Of a DNA stretch of 64,000 nucleotides, positions 48,079-59,461 are shown in pieces. Positions within the stretch are counted from its first letter, which is position 1, and the number at the start of each line of letters is the position of its first letter. This DNA is from Primulina eburnea. Lineage: Eukaryota; Streptophyta; Magnoliopsida; Lamiales; Gesneriaceae. The notes under the pieces are model-generated. The model saw only the letters and a list, made by a program, of their open reading frames with translations. It was not told the DNA's origin and ran no database searches. The DNA lies in assembly GCF_022965805.1 (NCBI RefSeq), contig NC_133108.1, positions 37,393,051-37,457,050 on the forward strand. The letters run 5' to 3'. Both the position numbers and the translations under genes were made by a program.

Positions 48079-49707
48079 AACCAGGATTCGTTAATCTAAA
48101 CAGTAAAAGCGGTTAAAAATTTTCCTTTGGGCCAATAGAAATTTCTGCATGACCTCCCCGTATATCTGGGAACTCTCAATCGACAACCCAACTACTAGGC
48201 GTCGCTGCCTGACGCTTCACCAAAGGCGTCAAAGCCTCTTGGATAACCTGCTATGGCATCAAAAACATTCACACCATAAAAAGAAAAAAAGGTCAAGCCC
48301 CAGTATGATGACAAGTAAAATTATGACAAATATAACTGACGTGAAATAAAATAAAATAAAATGCAATGCAATGCATGTCGGTAACAACGAAATAACGGAT
48401 ATCAAAATGGAGTTCAAATGAAACGCATCAGCAACAGGAACAAGAACAGGAACAGTGGCCACCCGTGCCAGGAATGCAGCCACTAAACATCAAGTCGTCG
48501 CTCATCCATACATGTAGCATCGAGGGTCCGGTAGCGATCCGGTCAGTCCTCGTACAGTCATCAGGCACGTGTTAATCCTATTATTCGCTCAATTGATAAG
48601 ATGTCACGAGTGATCTAATCATATCACTCGCTCCTAGATGACTGAACAGCTCAAAAAGTCAATAATGATGGCAATCTATGCCAAACATTAAATATAATAT
48701 CATACATCTTATTTATCATTAATTTATACTTATATTATATATCACATGTTTATCCTATCATGTGTACCAAACTATGCCTAATAGTATCAACTCAAATAAA
48801 TGCGTGATTGCAATCACGTTATTCACAGAAGCACATAAGTCACACCACAATTCACTACCAAAATACTTAATGTCATTCCACATCATTATAGACGTCATAA
48901 TGAAATAGTTCATGCGTACCTCAACTAATATTTAATTTACTATTGAAATATCATAAGGATTTTCCCAAAGAATCCGATCTTGTGGCAAATAATTTATTTC
49001 ACATTAACTTCTATTTGTTTTGCCAATATTCACCAATTTAGCCTAAAATTCCAAAAATTCATAATTTAGGCTTTCTAAAATTAATATACGACAATTCTAT
49101 AGCATCTAAACACTAATCATTGAATACTAAAATTCGAAAATTCAATTATAAAATTCTGAATTTTTGAAATTATGCCAAAATAAATTCTGAAATTTTGTTA
49201 ATACATCCAATTAGCTCCGATATAGCACCTACAATCAATAATACAATATATATATTAATTGTTGAAATTCAAATGAATTAAAATAACCAAAATTCGAAAC
49301 CCTAAAATCTAAAACAAACCTCTGAAAGTCCGAATCTTATCTTAAGCTTCGAATTCAATCTTCAAACAACCTAAACTAAAGTTTTTTCCCGATTTTCCGG
49401 TGAAAATAGGTGGCGGTCGGCTACGGTTGTGACTTGGATTCGCGATTTTTCTTGCAAAATAGATATCAATAGAAAGCTAACATCGATGGTTTTTCAAATA
49501 TGTATTTAATTTAATTTAATTTTTAGGCAAGCGGAGCGGCCACAATCGACGGACGAAGCTCCGAAATTTCTTAAAGCATTTGGAAGAAAATTACAGTCAG
49601 ATACGGATGAGGAAGAGAAAGTTATAATTATTATTATTTTTATTTTTTTTTAACTTAATGAAATTGGGCTGGGTTTCAGGGCAAATGGGCTAGGCTGGGC
49701 TCTAACA
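48079..49707 (-). mobile_element. Degenerate LTR-like sequence
   Basis: On the minus strand the block starts TGTTAGAGCCCAGCCTAGCC at 49707 and has LTR-like composition and no coding. A MITE fragment (48677-48778) is embedded. The other LTR end was not found; it may lie on the far side of the Tnt1-like insertion, left of 39791. Confidence 0.35.
48677..48778. mobile_element. Partial copy of the GGCATAGTTTGGTAC MITE
   Basis: About 100 bp nearly identical to the right end of the element at 61935-62637 (from ATTAAATATAATATC to GTACCAAACTATGCC). The left part of the element is missing. Confidence 0.7.
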
Positions 49708-50460
49708 ATAACCATGATATAATATTTAAAATTTAGAATAATTTTATCAAATTATCTCTATTGTATTTTAGTTACATTTTTTAAAATAGAACCAAACATA
49801 TATTTTATTTTCTCAACCTCTTTAAACTCCCGAAATAAAACCAAATAAGAAATTTCAAATTTTATGTGCAATGAAGAAGTGCCTGAGTTGTATCAACGGT
49901 GGTGTCCCAAAAATTATTTAGTTTAATATAATACCAAATAAACTTTTATATGATGCGATTTGCACAAGTAAAAATCGTCTATCATAAAGTAATACCCAAA
50001 AATACATTTTTACTTCTTCCCAAAATAAATTTCCAGAGATTTTTATTTTTAAAAAAAACATTGTATATTTTTTGGTTTGCTGCTTCCATCGATCTCAGTT
50101 TATAATTTTCAGATTCCAAAAAAAAAAAGTTTGTATATTTTATTTTAACATAAAAATACAATTTAAAAACAGCAAACCTGTAATTGATCTGCCATACATA
50201 TTGCAAATAAAGTTGGAATTCATTTTCAAGAAAAATCAAATATATTAAAAAAATGAACGTATAAATTTGAAAATTTTGGTCAGTTCTTAGACTATGTCAC
50301 ATCGGAAGTGAACAGCAGTCACGCTATAATTTTTCAATGTTTTGATAGAAAGAGAGATTTTAAAAAAAAAAACATTTAATCAACTTGTTCATACAATTAA
50401 TATGTGGAAATCCACCACATAAATGACCAGGTTCGCAACAAATTTAACATTTATATGTTT
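49708..50460. other. AT-rich spacer, nothing recognised
   Basis: No gene, RNA or element boundaries were recognised. Confidence 0.5.
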
Positions 50461-50990
50461 GAGTATGTCTCATATGACGGTCTCACGAATCTTTATCTGT
50501 GAGACGGGTCAACCTTACCGATATTCACGATAAAAAAGTAATATTTTTTCATAGATAACCAAAATAAGAAATCCGTGTCACATGTTAAGATTGAAAATTG
50601 GACCTAACTCAACCCCAAAAGCTAGCTCAAGGAGGGATGATTGTTCAATCCCATATATACCACTCAAAGGTTATTTATCCAACCGATATGGGACAATTAA
50701 CACACTCCTCTCACGTCCAGGAATGAACATCTGGAGCGTGAAGTTTACAAATGACCCAATTATGGCCAGAACGGGTGGCCTAATTATAGGCAGTCCAACA
50801 CATAACGGTGAAACTCGGGCTCTGATACCATGTTAAGATTGGAACTTGGACCTAACTCAACCTCAAAAGCTAGCTCAAGGGGATTGTCCAATCCCATATA
50901 TACCACTCAAAGGTTATTTATCCAACCGATGTGAAACAATTAACATCACAAAGTATGACCCGTGAGATCGTCTCACACGAGTTTTGTCTA
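50461..50990. mobile_element. MITE, GTGAGACGGTCTCAC family (copy 4), interrupted by a TRIM
   Basis: The left part (50461-50582) and the right part (50951-50990) join to the usual family structure once the TRIM and one tcaca are discounted. The termini carry ATGACGGTCTCACGA and CGTGAGATCGTCTCACAC. Confidence 0.8.
50583..50945 (-). mobile_element. Complete TRIM, TSD tcaca
   Basis: LTRs of 120 bp (50583-50702) and 115 bp (50831-50945), a minus-oriented PBS (GCTCTGATACCA on the plus strand, 50819-50830) and a 116-bp interior without coding. The target duplication tcaca is perfect (50578-50582 and 50946-50950). It is the same family as the palindromic TRIM at 8214. Confidence 0.9.
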
Positions 50991-52173
50991 TGTATTTTAC
51001 GATTTGTAACTAATTATCAAAATTTTATTTCTTAATTAAATAGATTAATTAATAAAGATATAATATCTCTGGTGGACAAATGTGACCTGACCACCTGGAG
51101 TCAAGAAACTATTGTTAGACTATTTGACCTGTTCCTATTTGTAAATGGATATTTTTAGTTAAAATGTATTTGTCAAATTTAGAAGTCTCCTCTCATTTAA
51201 AGCATGAATTATAAAATATTATTATAATATCTTAGAATAAAATTAAAATAATTTAAAATTTGGCGCTGAAAAATATTATATATTTTTTTAATTCGTAAAG
51301 CAACCAAATTCATGCCCCACATATGACAGTCAAAGTATCGATTCGCAGTCGGGTGATTCACCATGGCGCTACTGCGGCGGCGCTCATCAGCGTTGACCGA
51401 TGCAAGGCTTTATCTCACCTAATACGACGGCTCACCTTTGTATATATTTTGGTTCCTTCATTTGCAAATGGCGGATGCCTTATTGCTTCACTCGTTTTGA
51501 AGCTGTATTTTCTCTGAACAAACTCGTATTCACGAAGGATTGCTGGTGGGTTTTTTTGTATCTCCATAAAAATCATTTATCTGCGGATATCGAACTTTAT
51601 TTTTCGTTGTTGAATCGGTATACTAATCGGGATTCGGGACTAGTTTATGTTTGCGTTTGGGATTTGAGCCGTTTTCCCTTGGTTTATAACTTTTACGTTA
51701 TTGAATTGTCGATTCTTTTTTCCTTTTTGCTCTGGATTTCAGGCATCTGTTTTACATTTTGAGAGACTTTTTCTTCTGAGTTTGCAAAATTTTGGCTTTT
51801 AGCTTTTGCGTTGTGTAATGAATGTGATTTTTGAAAGTCTGTGAAGCTTCCTTTCATGGTTAATGAATACTGAACCAATGTTACCAGCTTAAATGTCTAA
51901 AAAGTTGATATGAACAAGAAGCTGTGACTTCTCTTAACAAGAAGCTGTGACTTCAATAAGAGATCTAATTGAAAAAAATTAGGATAAGCATCCATATTGG
52001 ATCAGAATTCCATATTGGATCAGAATTCAAACTGTGATTGCCTTTTTCTGTTTAAACATCCATATTTGATGGTATAAGAATTCCATTTTGGATCAGAATT
52101 CAACCTGTGATTTCTTTTTTCAGTTTAGAATATTTGTACAAGAGCACCCGAAGCAAGCAAGAGGCTAAGAAGG
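50991..52173. other. Upstream region of the thioesterase gene, probable leader intron
   Basis: No protein gene is supported. A good acceptor (TTTTTTCAG at about 52114-52122) just before the ATG, preceded by intron-like T-rich DNA, suggests a 5' UTR intron with its leader exon further upstream (perhaps near 51360-51530). Local tandem duplications lie at 51913-51954 and 51992-52101. Confidence 0.35.
51913..52101. repeat. Cluster of short tandem duplications
   Basis: AACAAGAAGCTGTGACTTC occurs at 51913 and 51936. CCATATTGGATCAGAATTC occurs at 51992 and 52010, with a third, slightly altered copy at 52083. Confidence 0.9.
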
Positions 52174-53421
52174 ATGAACCCACCACCGCCACCTACCGGA
52201 GGACGACCAAATACAGAAATTTTGGATGCTCCGCTTCACGCAATTGGATTTGAAATAGATGACCTTTCACCTCGCAAAGTTTCAGGCCACCTTCTGGTCA
52301 CTTCAAAGTGTTGTCAGGTACCACTCCTTATACTAGCTTATTTGTTATTTTTTGTTATAAAGATATCTTCGAAGTATTAAATTCTTGTCAGGGCATCTCC
52401 TATTGGTTCTTAATTTCTTGTCTACCATTAAATACCAAGATTATGGAAGTCTAATCCTTCTATTCTGCAATCACTTTATATTTCATTGAAATTTGCCTTG
52501 TGTGTTAGTTCCTCAAGACTTTGATGTCCAATACTAGACCGACATGCACGTGTATGCTTTATATGTTGTTTCTGGATCTATGTTTCATGGTCTACGGCAT
52601 AGATATGTGTGCACGTGTTAAATTATACAACTTTTATTGGATCACCTTCCATTATTTTCAACTTTTGGAATTAGTAGTTTCTAATAACTTCATGACATTG
52701 AATGATTGGTGGTTGAGTTATCTTTAATTGAGCATTTGAGATCTGGATATGCAGCCATTCAAGATGCTGCATGGTGGGGTCTCGGCTCTGATAGCTGAGG
52801 CTCTCGCAAGCATGGGAGCTCACCTTGCATCAGGGCTGCAGAGAGTGGCTGGGATACAACTCAGCATCAACTATTTAAAGAGCGCGCAGTTAGGAGACTT
52901 TGTCATTGCTGAGGCTACACCAGTCAACATTGGCAAAACCATTCAGGTAGAATTTTTTTTTTAAATGAGTGGTGTTTTATCGTACACTTGTACGCCTTGA
53001 ATATCAATTTGGAACATAGATTCCTAGGTCTCAGGATTATATGTGGGAGGATGCGTTAATATAAAATTATTGTTTGAACTACATAAAGTTTCTGGTAAAA
53101 CTAGTTTTTTATCGAAGAGAATATCCTGAATGGTGTACATATATTCAGATGAAAATTAGAGCAACCTTTACTTTGGATAGCATGGGGCTAGGCTAGTAAT
53201 TGAAAATGTGTATATATTCATGCAATTCATCTGCTCTAATTAAGAATGCCATGGAACTTTTTGAGCAGGTATGGGAGGTGCAACTTTCGAAATGTGATCC
53301 CTCCATTCCTGAGAATAAAACACTAATTGCATCCTCAAGAGTTACTCTTTTTTGCAACATGCGTATACCTGAATCTGTTAAGGACGCACCTGAAAAGTTC
53401 AGAGCATATGCGAAATTATAA
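52174..53421 (+). CDS. DHNAT1: 1,4-dihydroxy-2-naphthoyl-CoA thioesterase (DHNAT), peroxisomal
   Basis: Three exons (52174-52317, 52755-52946, 53269-53421) with GT-AG introns join in phase to 162 residues, the family's length. It hydrolyses DHNA-CoA to 1,4-dihydroxy-2-naphthoate in phylloquinone (vitamin K1) synthesis. The single hotdog-fold domain carries the signature [19 protein letters not shown] (about residues 53-71), with the likely catalytic Glu at 63, followed by [16 protein letters not shown] and [16 protein letters not shown]. The last three residues, AKL, form a peroxisomal targeting signal type 1, matching the known location of the Arabidopsis enzymes. The start chosen is the first ATG in frame ([10 protein letters not shown]). 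No lesions are visible. Whether it is DHNAT1 or DHNAT2 is uncertain. Confidence 0.92.
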
Positions 53422-53895
53422 GGTACGCCTTGTATTTATGTTCTCCCAACATTCAACATAAGTGGTTTGACATGCAGAAAAAGAAACTTTGAAAAGTAGC
53501 TAGACAATCAAACTTTGCTGATTTTGTTACAGATTCTTGTTTCCAGATATACCACGCCATGCGGAAAAAAACAGATTGTTTAGCTAGATTCATCAAATAC
53601 TCCGTCCTCGTCATTTAAACGTCGTTAGAAGACTCTCAAGCTCGAACAATATATTTGTAATTCAGAACATTTTCCGCTTGAATAAAATTAGATGGTAGAT
53701 ATTGACAACTGTTTTGTTGTGCATTTTGTTTTATCAGCTATCTATTAAAAATAACCTCAAATATGCAAACAACGGTCCCATTGTATCAGTGAGATACAAG
53801 TAGTATGCAATGTGCACCAATGAATGCTAGATCGTATAAAGAATCCACGAAACTTCATTTTCCTACCACACTTTATCCTTAACTGTATTGTAGAT

Positions 53896-54062
53896 TTAAG
53901 GGCAGCTTGGCGTAACTGTTCCGTTCTCCTGTAAATTGGTATTGTTACACTCTGCTTTAGCTTTTCCTCATTCCCTGCTAAATCCACATTTTGCAATACA
54001 ATTCGTTGGCATGGATGGCTTTTACTGCAGTCGAAATCGATAGCCAAAGAAACCTTAAGAAT
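53896..54062 (-). pseudogene. Polygalacturonase C-terminal exon relic
   Basis: On the minus strand one frame reads AIDFDCSKSHPCQRIVLQNV, the conserved C-terminal part of plant GH28 polygalacturonases. After an apparent single-base shift the next frame gives AECNNTNLQENGTVTPSCP followed by a stop, the family's usual C-terminus. A splice-acceptor-like TATTGCAG precedes it. The rest of the gene is absent and the frame is broken, so this is a relic. Confidence 0.6.
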
Positions 54063-54480
54063 AGATGCTGCAATAGACGTTCAGAAGGTATATACAAATT
54101 AACTTATATTTATATTACAATGGGATTTTATTTTATTTTATTTTAACATATTTAAATTTGTTTCCAAACAACCAAAGTTCTGTTAAGAAAAGCTATGGTC
54201 TTGTTGGCACAATCTAATTCAAAATAATAGTCTATTTCAATCAATAATGAAACAAAGTTAAGGATACCATAGTTGTCTGTGACTATTTTTCACCTTAATC
54301 TCCCAGGAAAACTAGTTTAAATTATTTGATTGCAATAATCATTTAACTTTCATCAGATTCCGATGCTTTTAAGGAAGAAACTTGGTTAATATTCATTCTC
54401 TATAAATACATGGTATCATCAAAGATTATATCACAAGGCACGAAAATATCATACTATTATTTGATATATTTACCAAAAAT

Positions 54481-54960
54481 ATGGCTGTCTCAGTTGGCAT
54501 GAAACACACCATATTCCTTACCATGTCCTTGATCATCTCCGCAATGCTTGTCCATCAAACCGTGTCTCGCACCGTACCAACATCGTCCATGCTAGAACGA
54601 CACGAACAATGGATGACTCAATATGGTCGCGTTTATAAAATTAATGAAGAAAAAGTGCTGTGTTTTAAGATATTTAAGGATACGTTGAGTTCGTTGAAAA
54701 GTTTAACGAAGCTCAAAATCTGCCTTACAAGCTTGGTAACAACGCATTTGCTGATCAAACTGATGAGGAGTTTTAAGGCTGCTAGAAATGGACTTAAGGT
54801 GCGACATTCGACAGCAAACGGAGAATGGTACGCTAAAACAACCTCGTTTAGATATGAAAATGTAAGTGCTGTGCCACCTAGCATGGATAGGAGAAAGAGG
54901 CTGTCACACCAGTCAAGGATCAAGGCCAATGTGGTAAGTCATTTTCAATCCTTCATCTGA
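54481..54960 (+). pseudogene. Papain-like cysteine protease (SAG39 type), first-exon relic
   Basis: It starts with a signal peptide (residues ~1-30, MAVSVGMKHTIFLTMSLIIS) and the inhibitor I29 prodomain (ERHEQWMTQYGRVYK). The frame is then lost. Family motifs reappear in other frames: a VEFVEKFNEAQNLPYKLG-like stretch, DEEFKAARNG after an extra T near 54773, KTTSFRYENVSAVPPSMD, and a GQCG-type end at the first-exon donor GTG|GTAAGT. At least three frameshifts are needed, and no second exon with the catalytic His/Asn follows. TATA-like CTATAAATAC lies about 80 bp upstream. The relatives are senescence-associated vacuolar proteases. Confidence 0.75.
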
Positions 54961-55433
54961 TTTGCAAATACTAAGTTTTATTCTTGAAAATATTTGTGGG
55001 TTTATTTTGACAGATCGATCACTAAACATATAAATATAGATAAAAACCCACAGAAATACAATGTTTATTGCGAGAATCGTTGCAATATCTGAACATTACA
55101 CGACTTTAAATCGATAATAAAAAAAATCGATAATGATTTTAATGGATTGGCATGATTTATGCTGCTTTTCAGACGTGCATTGTGCAAATGTGACTGGTGT
55201 AATTGCAGTTTCTTTGTATGAGATCTTATTTGAAGCTTTCAAGGTTATGTACTCAATTTATGTCATTGGATTAATTTCTATCTATTTTCGGAAAAACATA
55301 GAAAACAGAGCTAATTTTATTAGATAACACAACACGAAAACTGATACAAACTCCGATTATTTTTCCCACTCGGATCTTCCTCTAAAGTCCCTAAACCCAA
55401 ATTTCTTTAATTACGATAAATTTACAAAACTGC
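54961..55433. other. Spacer and 3' UTR of the GH36 gene
   Basis: No gene is seen. The minus-strand transcript ending at 55434 should be polyadenylated within this interval. Confidence 0.4.
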
Positions 55434-58400
55434 TTAGACTTGGACTTCAATAGTCCATCTATACATTTCCTCCTCCGGAACTGGTATGATCAGAGTTACC
55501 AATCCTGTTTCAGCTTTGTAGTTAAACTCAGCATCCATGCCATCCATGATGCATTTCTGGGGCCGTTGAGAACAGTAGACTCCAAAGAGTACCACTTCCC
55601 CTGACCTTAAGTGTGACAGTTGCTGCTGCTGGCAAATCACATTCGGGTGCTTTCTGGAAATCGAACTGCTCCACGGCACCACCAGAGTTGAACATACCCA
55701 GCAAGCCAATTGGTGCAAAGGAAACGTCTGTTGCTATAATCTGTGTTACGAAAAGAGCTCATTAGTAGTGACACACAGCTGACAATAAGGTTTTTTGGCG
55801 TACTAGAGCAGCTCTCACCTTCACGGGACAGAAGTGGAAAAGTTCGTATTCAAGAGATTTGAGTGTCACTGGCAGAGATGCGCCTTTTGGCAAGAGAATA
55901 ATTTCTCCTGATTTGTAGGCATAGACTACTGCAACTCCATTCCAATCCGATCCAGCAATTTGAGATAGAGTATCGACGTCAGTCACTTGAACAGAGCTGG
56001 TCAGAGTTCCAGGGGAGGCATCGTGAATGCGTGTCTTCTTTGCTGTCTTGCACCAGCCAGCACCTTGGCAGTTGAAGACTCCTACTAATCCGGAACATTT
56101 GTTCACATTCCAGATTTTAAGTAAGCTGCAGAATATAAGGTGGGCAAAGGCAAATTTTAGTTATAGTAGGATATTTAGGAAAGATTTCGGACATTTGGCT
56201 GAGAGGTGAGGTCACAAACCTTGTTCCATCTCTAGCTGGATCGACAAAGAGACAGTCCAATGTTGGTCGTCCAGGCAATTGTGCACGAAGAACGGACCCA
56301 TCAGGAAGAACCAACTTCTTCAAAAGCTCAAAGTTGTGGTTACCAGGCTTGTCACTGATGGACGGAAAGCATTAGAATTTTGAGAATGAACAGAATAAAT
56401 TTCAAAAAAAAGGTATTGAGGAGATGATCGGGTTTAAAAGTGGGATTACCTAACATAAATTGCACATCCTCCAACTGCTCGAGCTGCGGCATGGTACTCC
56501 GCGGCTGGGTGCAGGCTCTATGATATAAACGCACAAGTCAACATTTCACACACCATACAAACTAAGATACAAAATATGCACTTGAATTCCGTTTGTCAAG
56601 ATTGAATTTCATTTAAACTCACGTGGAACATATCCCAATCCGGTTGCATAAACTCTCCCAAGAATATTGTATTGTAAGCTACGGAAGAAATGTGGATGGT
56701 ATGTGAAGCAGGATCACGAGGGTAGAAATCATCAGAAGCCCGAACAACCGCAGTTTGCTTGGCACTATAGATACCATCCGTATTATGACACATGCAAGCG
56801 ATGCATCCATTATCAGGAAAGTTCCGTGAGATGGAGCCTTCAAGGGCCTGGTGATAACTACGAGTGAGAGACACTCTACCACCATGACCAGCACCGAGGG
56901 TCTCGATGATGTTCTGTACATCAACTTTGACACCATCCACTCCACACGACGCTAAATAAGCATGAAGCTCGTTGTAAAAGTCGAAGACCTTTTTCGGGGT
57001 GAACCAGGCCTAAGCCGTGAACGGCAAGACTATCCATAACTAAATCTGGTTGGTTGCCTAGCACACCAGGAGACTGCACTGGATAGGCCAAAGCAGTGTC
57101 GTAGTGTTCCATACCAGGTCCTGCAGGCTGCACTCCACCCCAGTAACCAGCTAGGGCATGCCATACATATACATTCCTGAAGATTCATAATTGCAACATA
57201 TAAGATTCAAGACCACCTTCTCTATGTGACTAGACGTATTTGTACATCAGGTAAATAACAATAAAAAATGGCAAGAAGGTTATATCCCCTGGAAATAAAA
57301 ACATTGTCCGGATACAAAAGCGTAAAAAATTGCCATGAATAACAACATATGCAAAATCACGAAATGTGAGTAGGGAAACCAAGTTGGAGAGAACTTACTT
57401 AATATTGTGATGCTTCTTGGCATCTCTCACGACAACTTTGAGACCCGGTTCTGTTTCATTATTCTTCCCGTTTTTCTGAAATTTTGTGTTCTCTTTAATT
57501 CCTGTAAGCCTGCTTGCAAACCTGCAAAATTAACATAAAGGCATCGCCCCAGAAATGTTAAAGCTAGCAATTTCCATCTTCTCGAATCATAACACAACTG
57601 GCATACTGAAAAATCATTTAGTCCATTGTAATAACTGATGAAAGTAAGCACAAAATTAATTTGAAAAAAAGCCTTACTGAGCTCCTTCTTGAACAACACA
57701 GTTCGAATCATCCTTGACCTCACTTCCAATCTGTTGCCAGCCATCATCTATGATCAAAAAACGAGGAGGAGTTCCTCCCTTGGACAAGCTGAAACGATAA
57801 ACAAGAAAACAAATTTACTGTTAGCAATAATTCATCAAAATATGCCGTTCGAAGGACGGACAAATATAACCATATTGACCTGTTTAGTCCTTCTTCAACA
57901 CCTTCTGCAGTGACATCGGTGTAAAAAGCATCCCATGTGCACCATCCTAGCCAGTCAAGGAAGGAGGGTAGCTACAAAAGAAACAACATGAATAATATGC
58001 AAGCATAAGTTGTACAGCTCGAATCTGAATCTTGATCAACAAAATAAGTTATAAATAAAGCAGCATAACATAATCTCACCTTCTTCTTTTCACGGTGTTG
58101 AAAGGTTTGCAAGTATTTCTCTACAGCTCTGATTCACACAAAAAAAAATTCCATCAGGGAATGAACACAGAGTGCATAAAATTCTTAACAAGCATTATTT
58201 GGAGGGGCTCGTGTTATGCAAAGAGAAAATGGCTTACTTCACAGCCTGGTTGATAACTTCAAAAGGATTTGTACCAGCATGCATGTAAACAAGGTGTAGT
58301 CCTTGGTTTGTTTCCACAGCATTATCACCTGCATCAAACGACAACAAAAAAAGTTGTTTTTTCTTTCTTTCTACTGTTTTTCTCTAGTTATCTCCCCCAC

Positions 58401-59461
58401 AACCCCTAGGAACTCCATTAAGACAGGCATGTGATAACAGGGAGTTATCCATTTCTCCATCTCAGTGGTGTTCGCCTTGTTGCCAACTCCACTACACATA
58501 TAGCACCATTGATGAATGGATCTTATGGCTTAATGTGAATCGGGAAAGCAGAACTTATGTCTCCACAGGATATGCACAATGTTTCATTTAAGCATACACT
58601 GATACATCCAATGCTTTCCGGTTCCATGAACTACTCACCACTCTCGAGGCAGATCTCCAGCTCATTCTTCTCATTGCCCTGAAGAACAGCACGAAATTGC
58701 CCTTCAAGGAGAGGAAGGAACACAGTGTAAATAGTTGGAGCATCTTCACGCTCGCCTTCGCACGTGTCTTTGCTTTCGACCAGCATGAATTGAGTCTCCA
58801 GCGGAATGTCCTTCCCACAAGTTCCCATTCTCTGAGTCATCCACCAGAGCTTGAAACGAAATAAGCACATAAACCGGACACCTCTGTGACAGAAGAAGCC
58901 AAAATAATTTTGATTAGATGTTGCAAATTACAAGAAAAAAGTCCAAGATATCACGTGGAAGGAATCAAAAACAGAGATTAAAGTTCTATTCTTTAAATTC
59001 ACTTGACAAGCCAGTTTGTTTCTTTTATTTAATTAAATTTTTGTTTCTTTGAAAAACTACTTAAAGCGCATGGTTATAAAAATGAAAGTGTTGATGAATA
59101 TGTCAGTGGTGATGTCCCTAAAATCCCTAATTAAGCATCGATACGTCAAAATAGGGCCATTAACAAATGGAAAACCTAGTCTACCGATGAAACATCCCTA
59201 AAAAGATAATCACTAAGGATTGCGAAACAAATCTCTGAATAAATGATGATTTTGAATAACAAGTACTCACTCTAAGGCACCAACTGGGAAGACATGGAGG
59301 CTTTTGCTGTGAGAGGTCGTTGCACCAATGAACGCCCCTGCAACAAGTCCAACGCCTGACCCCGGGGTAAGCACAATGTTGTCAGGCACTCCAGTGAGAA
59401 TGGTTTTCCCATGAACCACAAGGTTCCCGTCGTTGACAGAGATCTTCGGTATGACTGTCAT
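55434..59461 (-). CDS. RFS2: Raffinose synthase/seed imbibition protein (GH36 alkaline alpha-galactosidase type), two frameshifts
   Basis: Twelve exons: 59271-59461, 58639-58883, 58238-58328, 58080-58128, 57880-57971, 57678-57788, 57399-57521, 56623-57176, 56450-56517, 56220-56354, 55819-56125 and 55434-55740. Discounting two extra bases, they amount to 756 residues, the size of SIP2/RFS2 proteins. These act on raffinose-family galactosides as galactosyltransferase or alkaline alpha-galactosidase. Motifs: [58 protein letters not shown] (nucleophile Asp, about residue 386), [12 protein letters not shown] (acid/base region) and [11 protein letters not shown]. The lesions are one extra C in exon 8 (run at 56996-56999), ahead of the catalytic Asp, and one extra base near 55586-55593 in exon 12. 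As given, a product would stop before the active site. It is either a recent pseudogene or carries assembly errors; all splice sites are intact. Confidence 0.88.

Noticed and set aside
39700..49720. 12-bp inverted match (TATCATGGTTAT and ATAACCATGATA) around the Tnt1-like element as ends of a larger TIR transposon
   Set aside because: Short, AT-rich, without a target duplication; probably chance.
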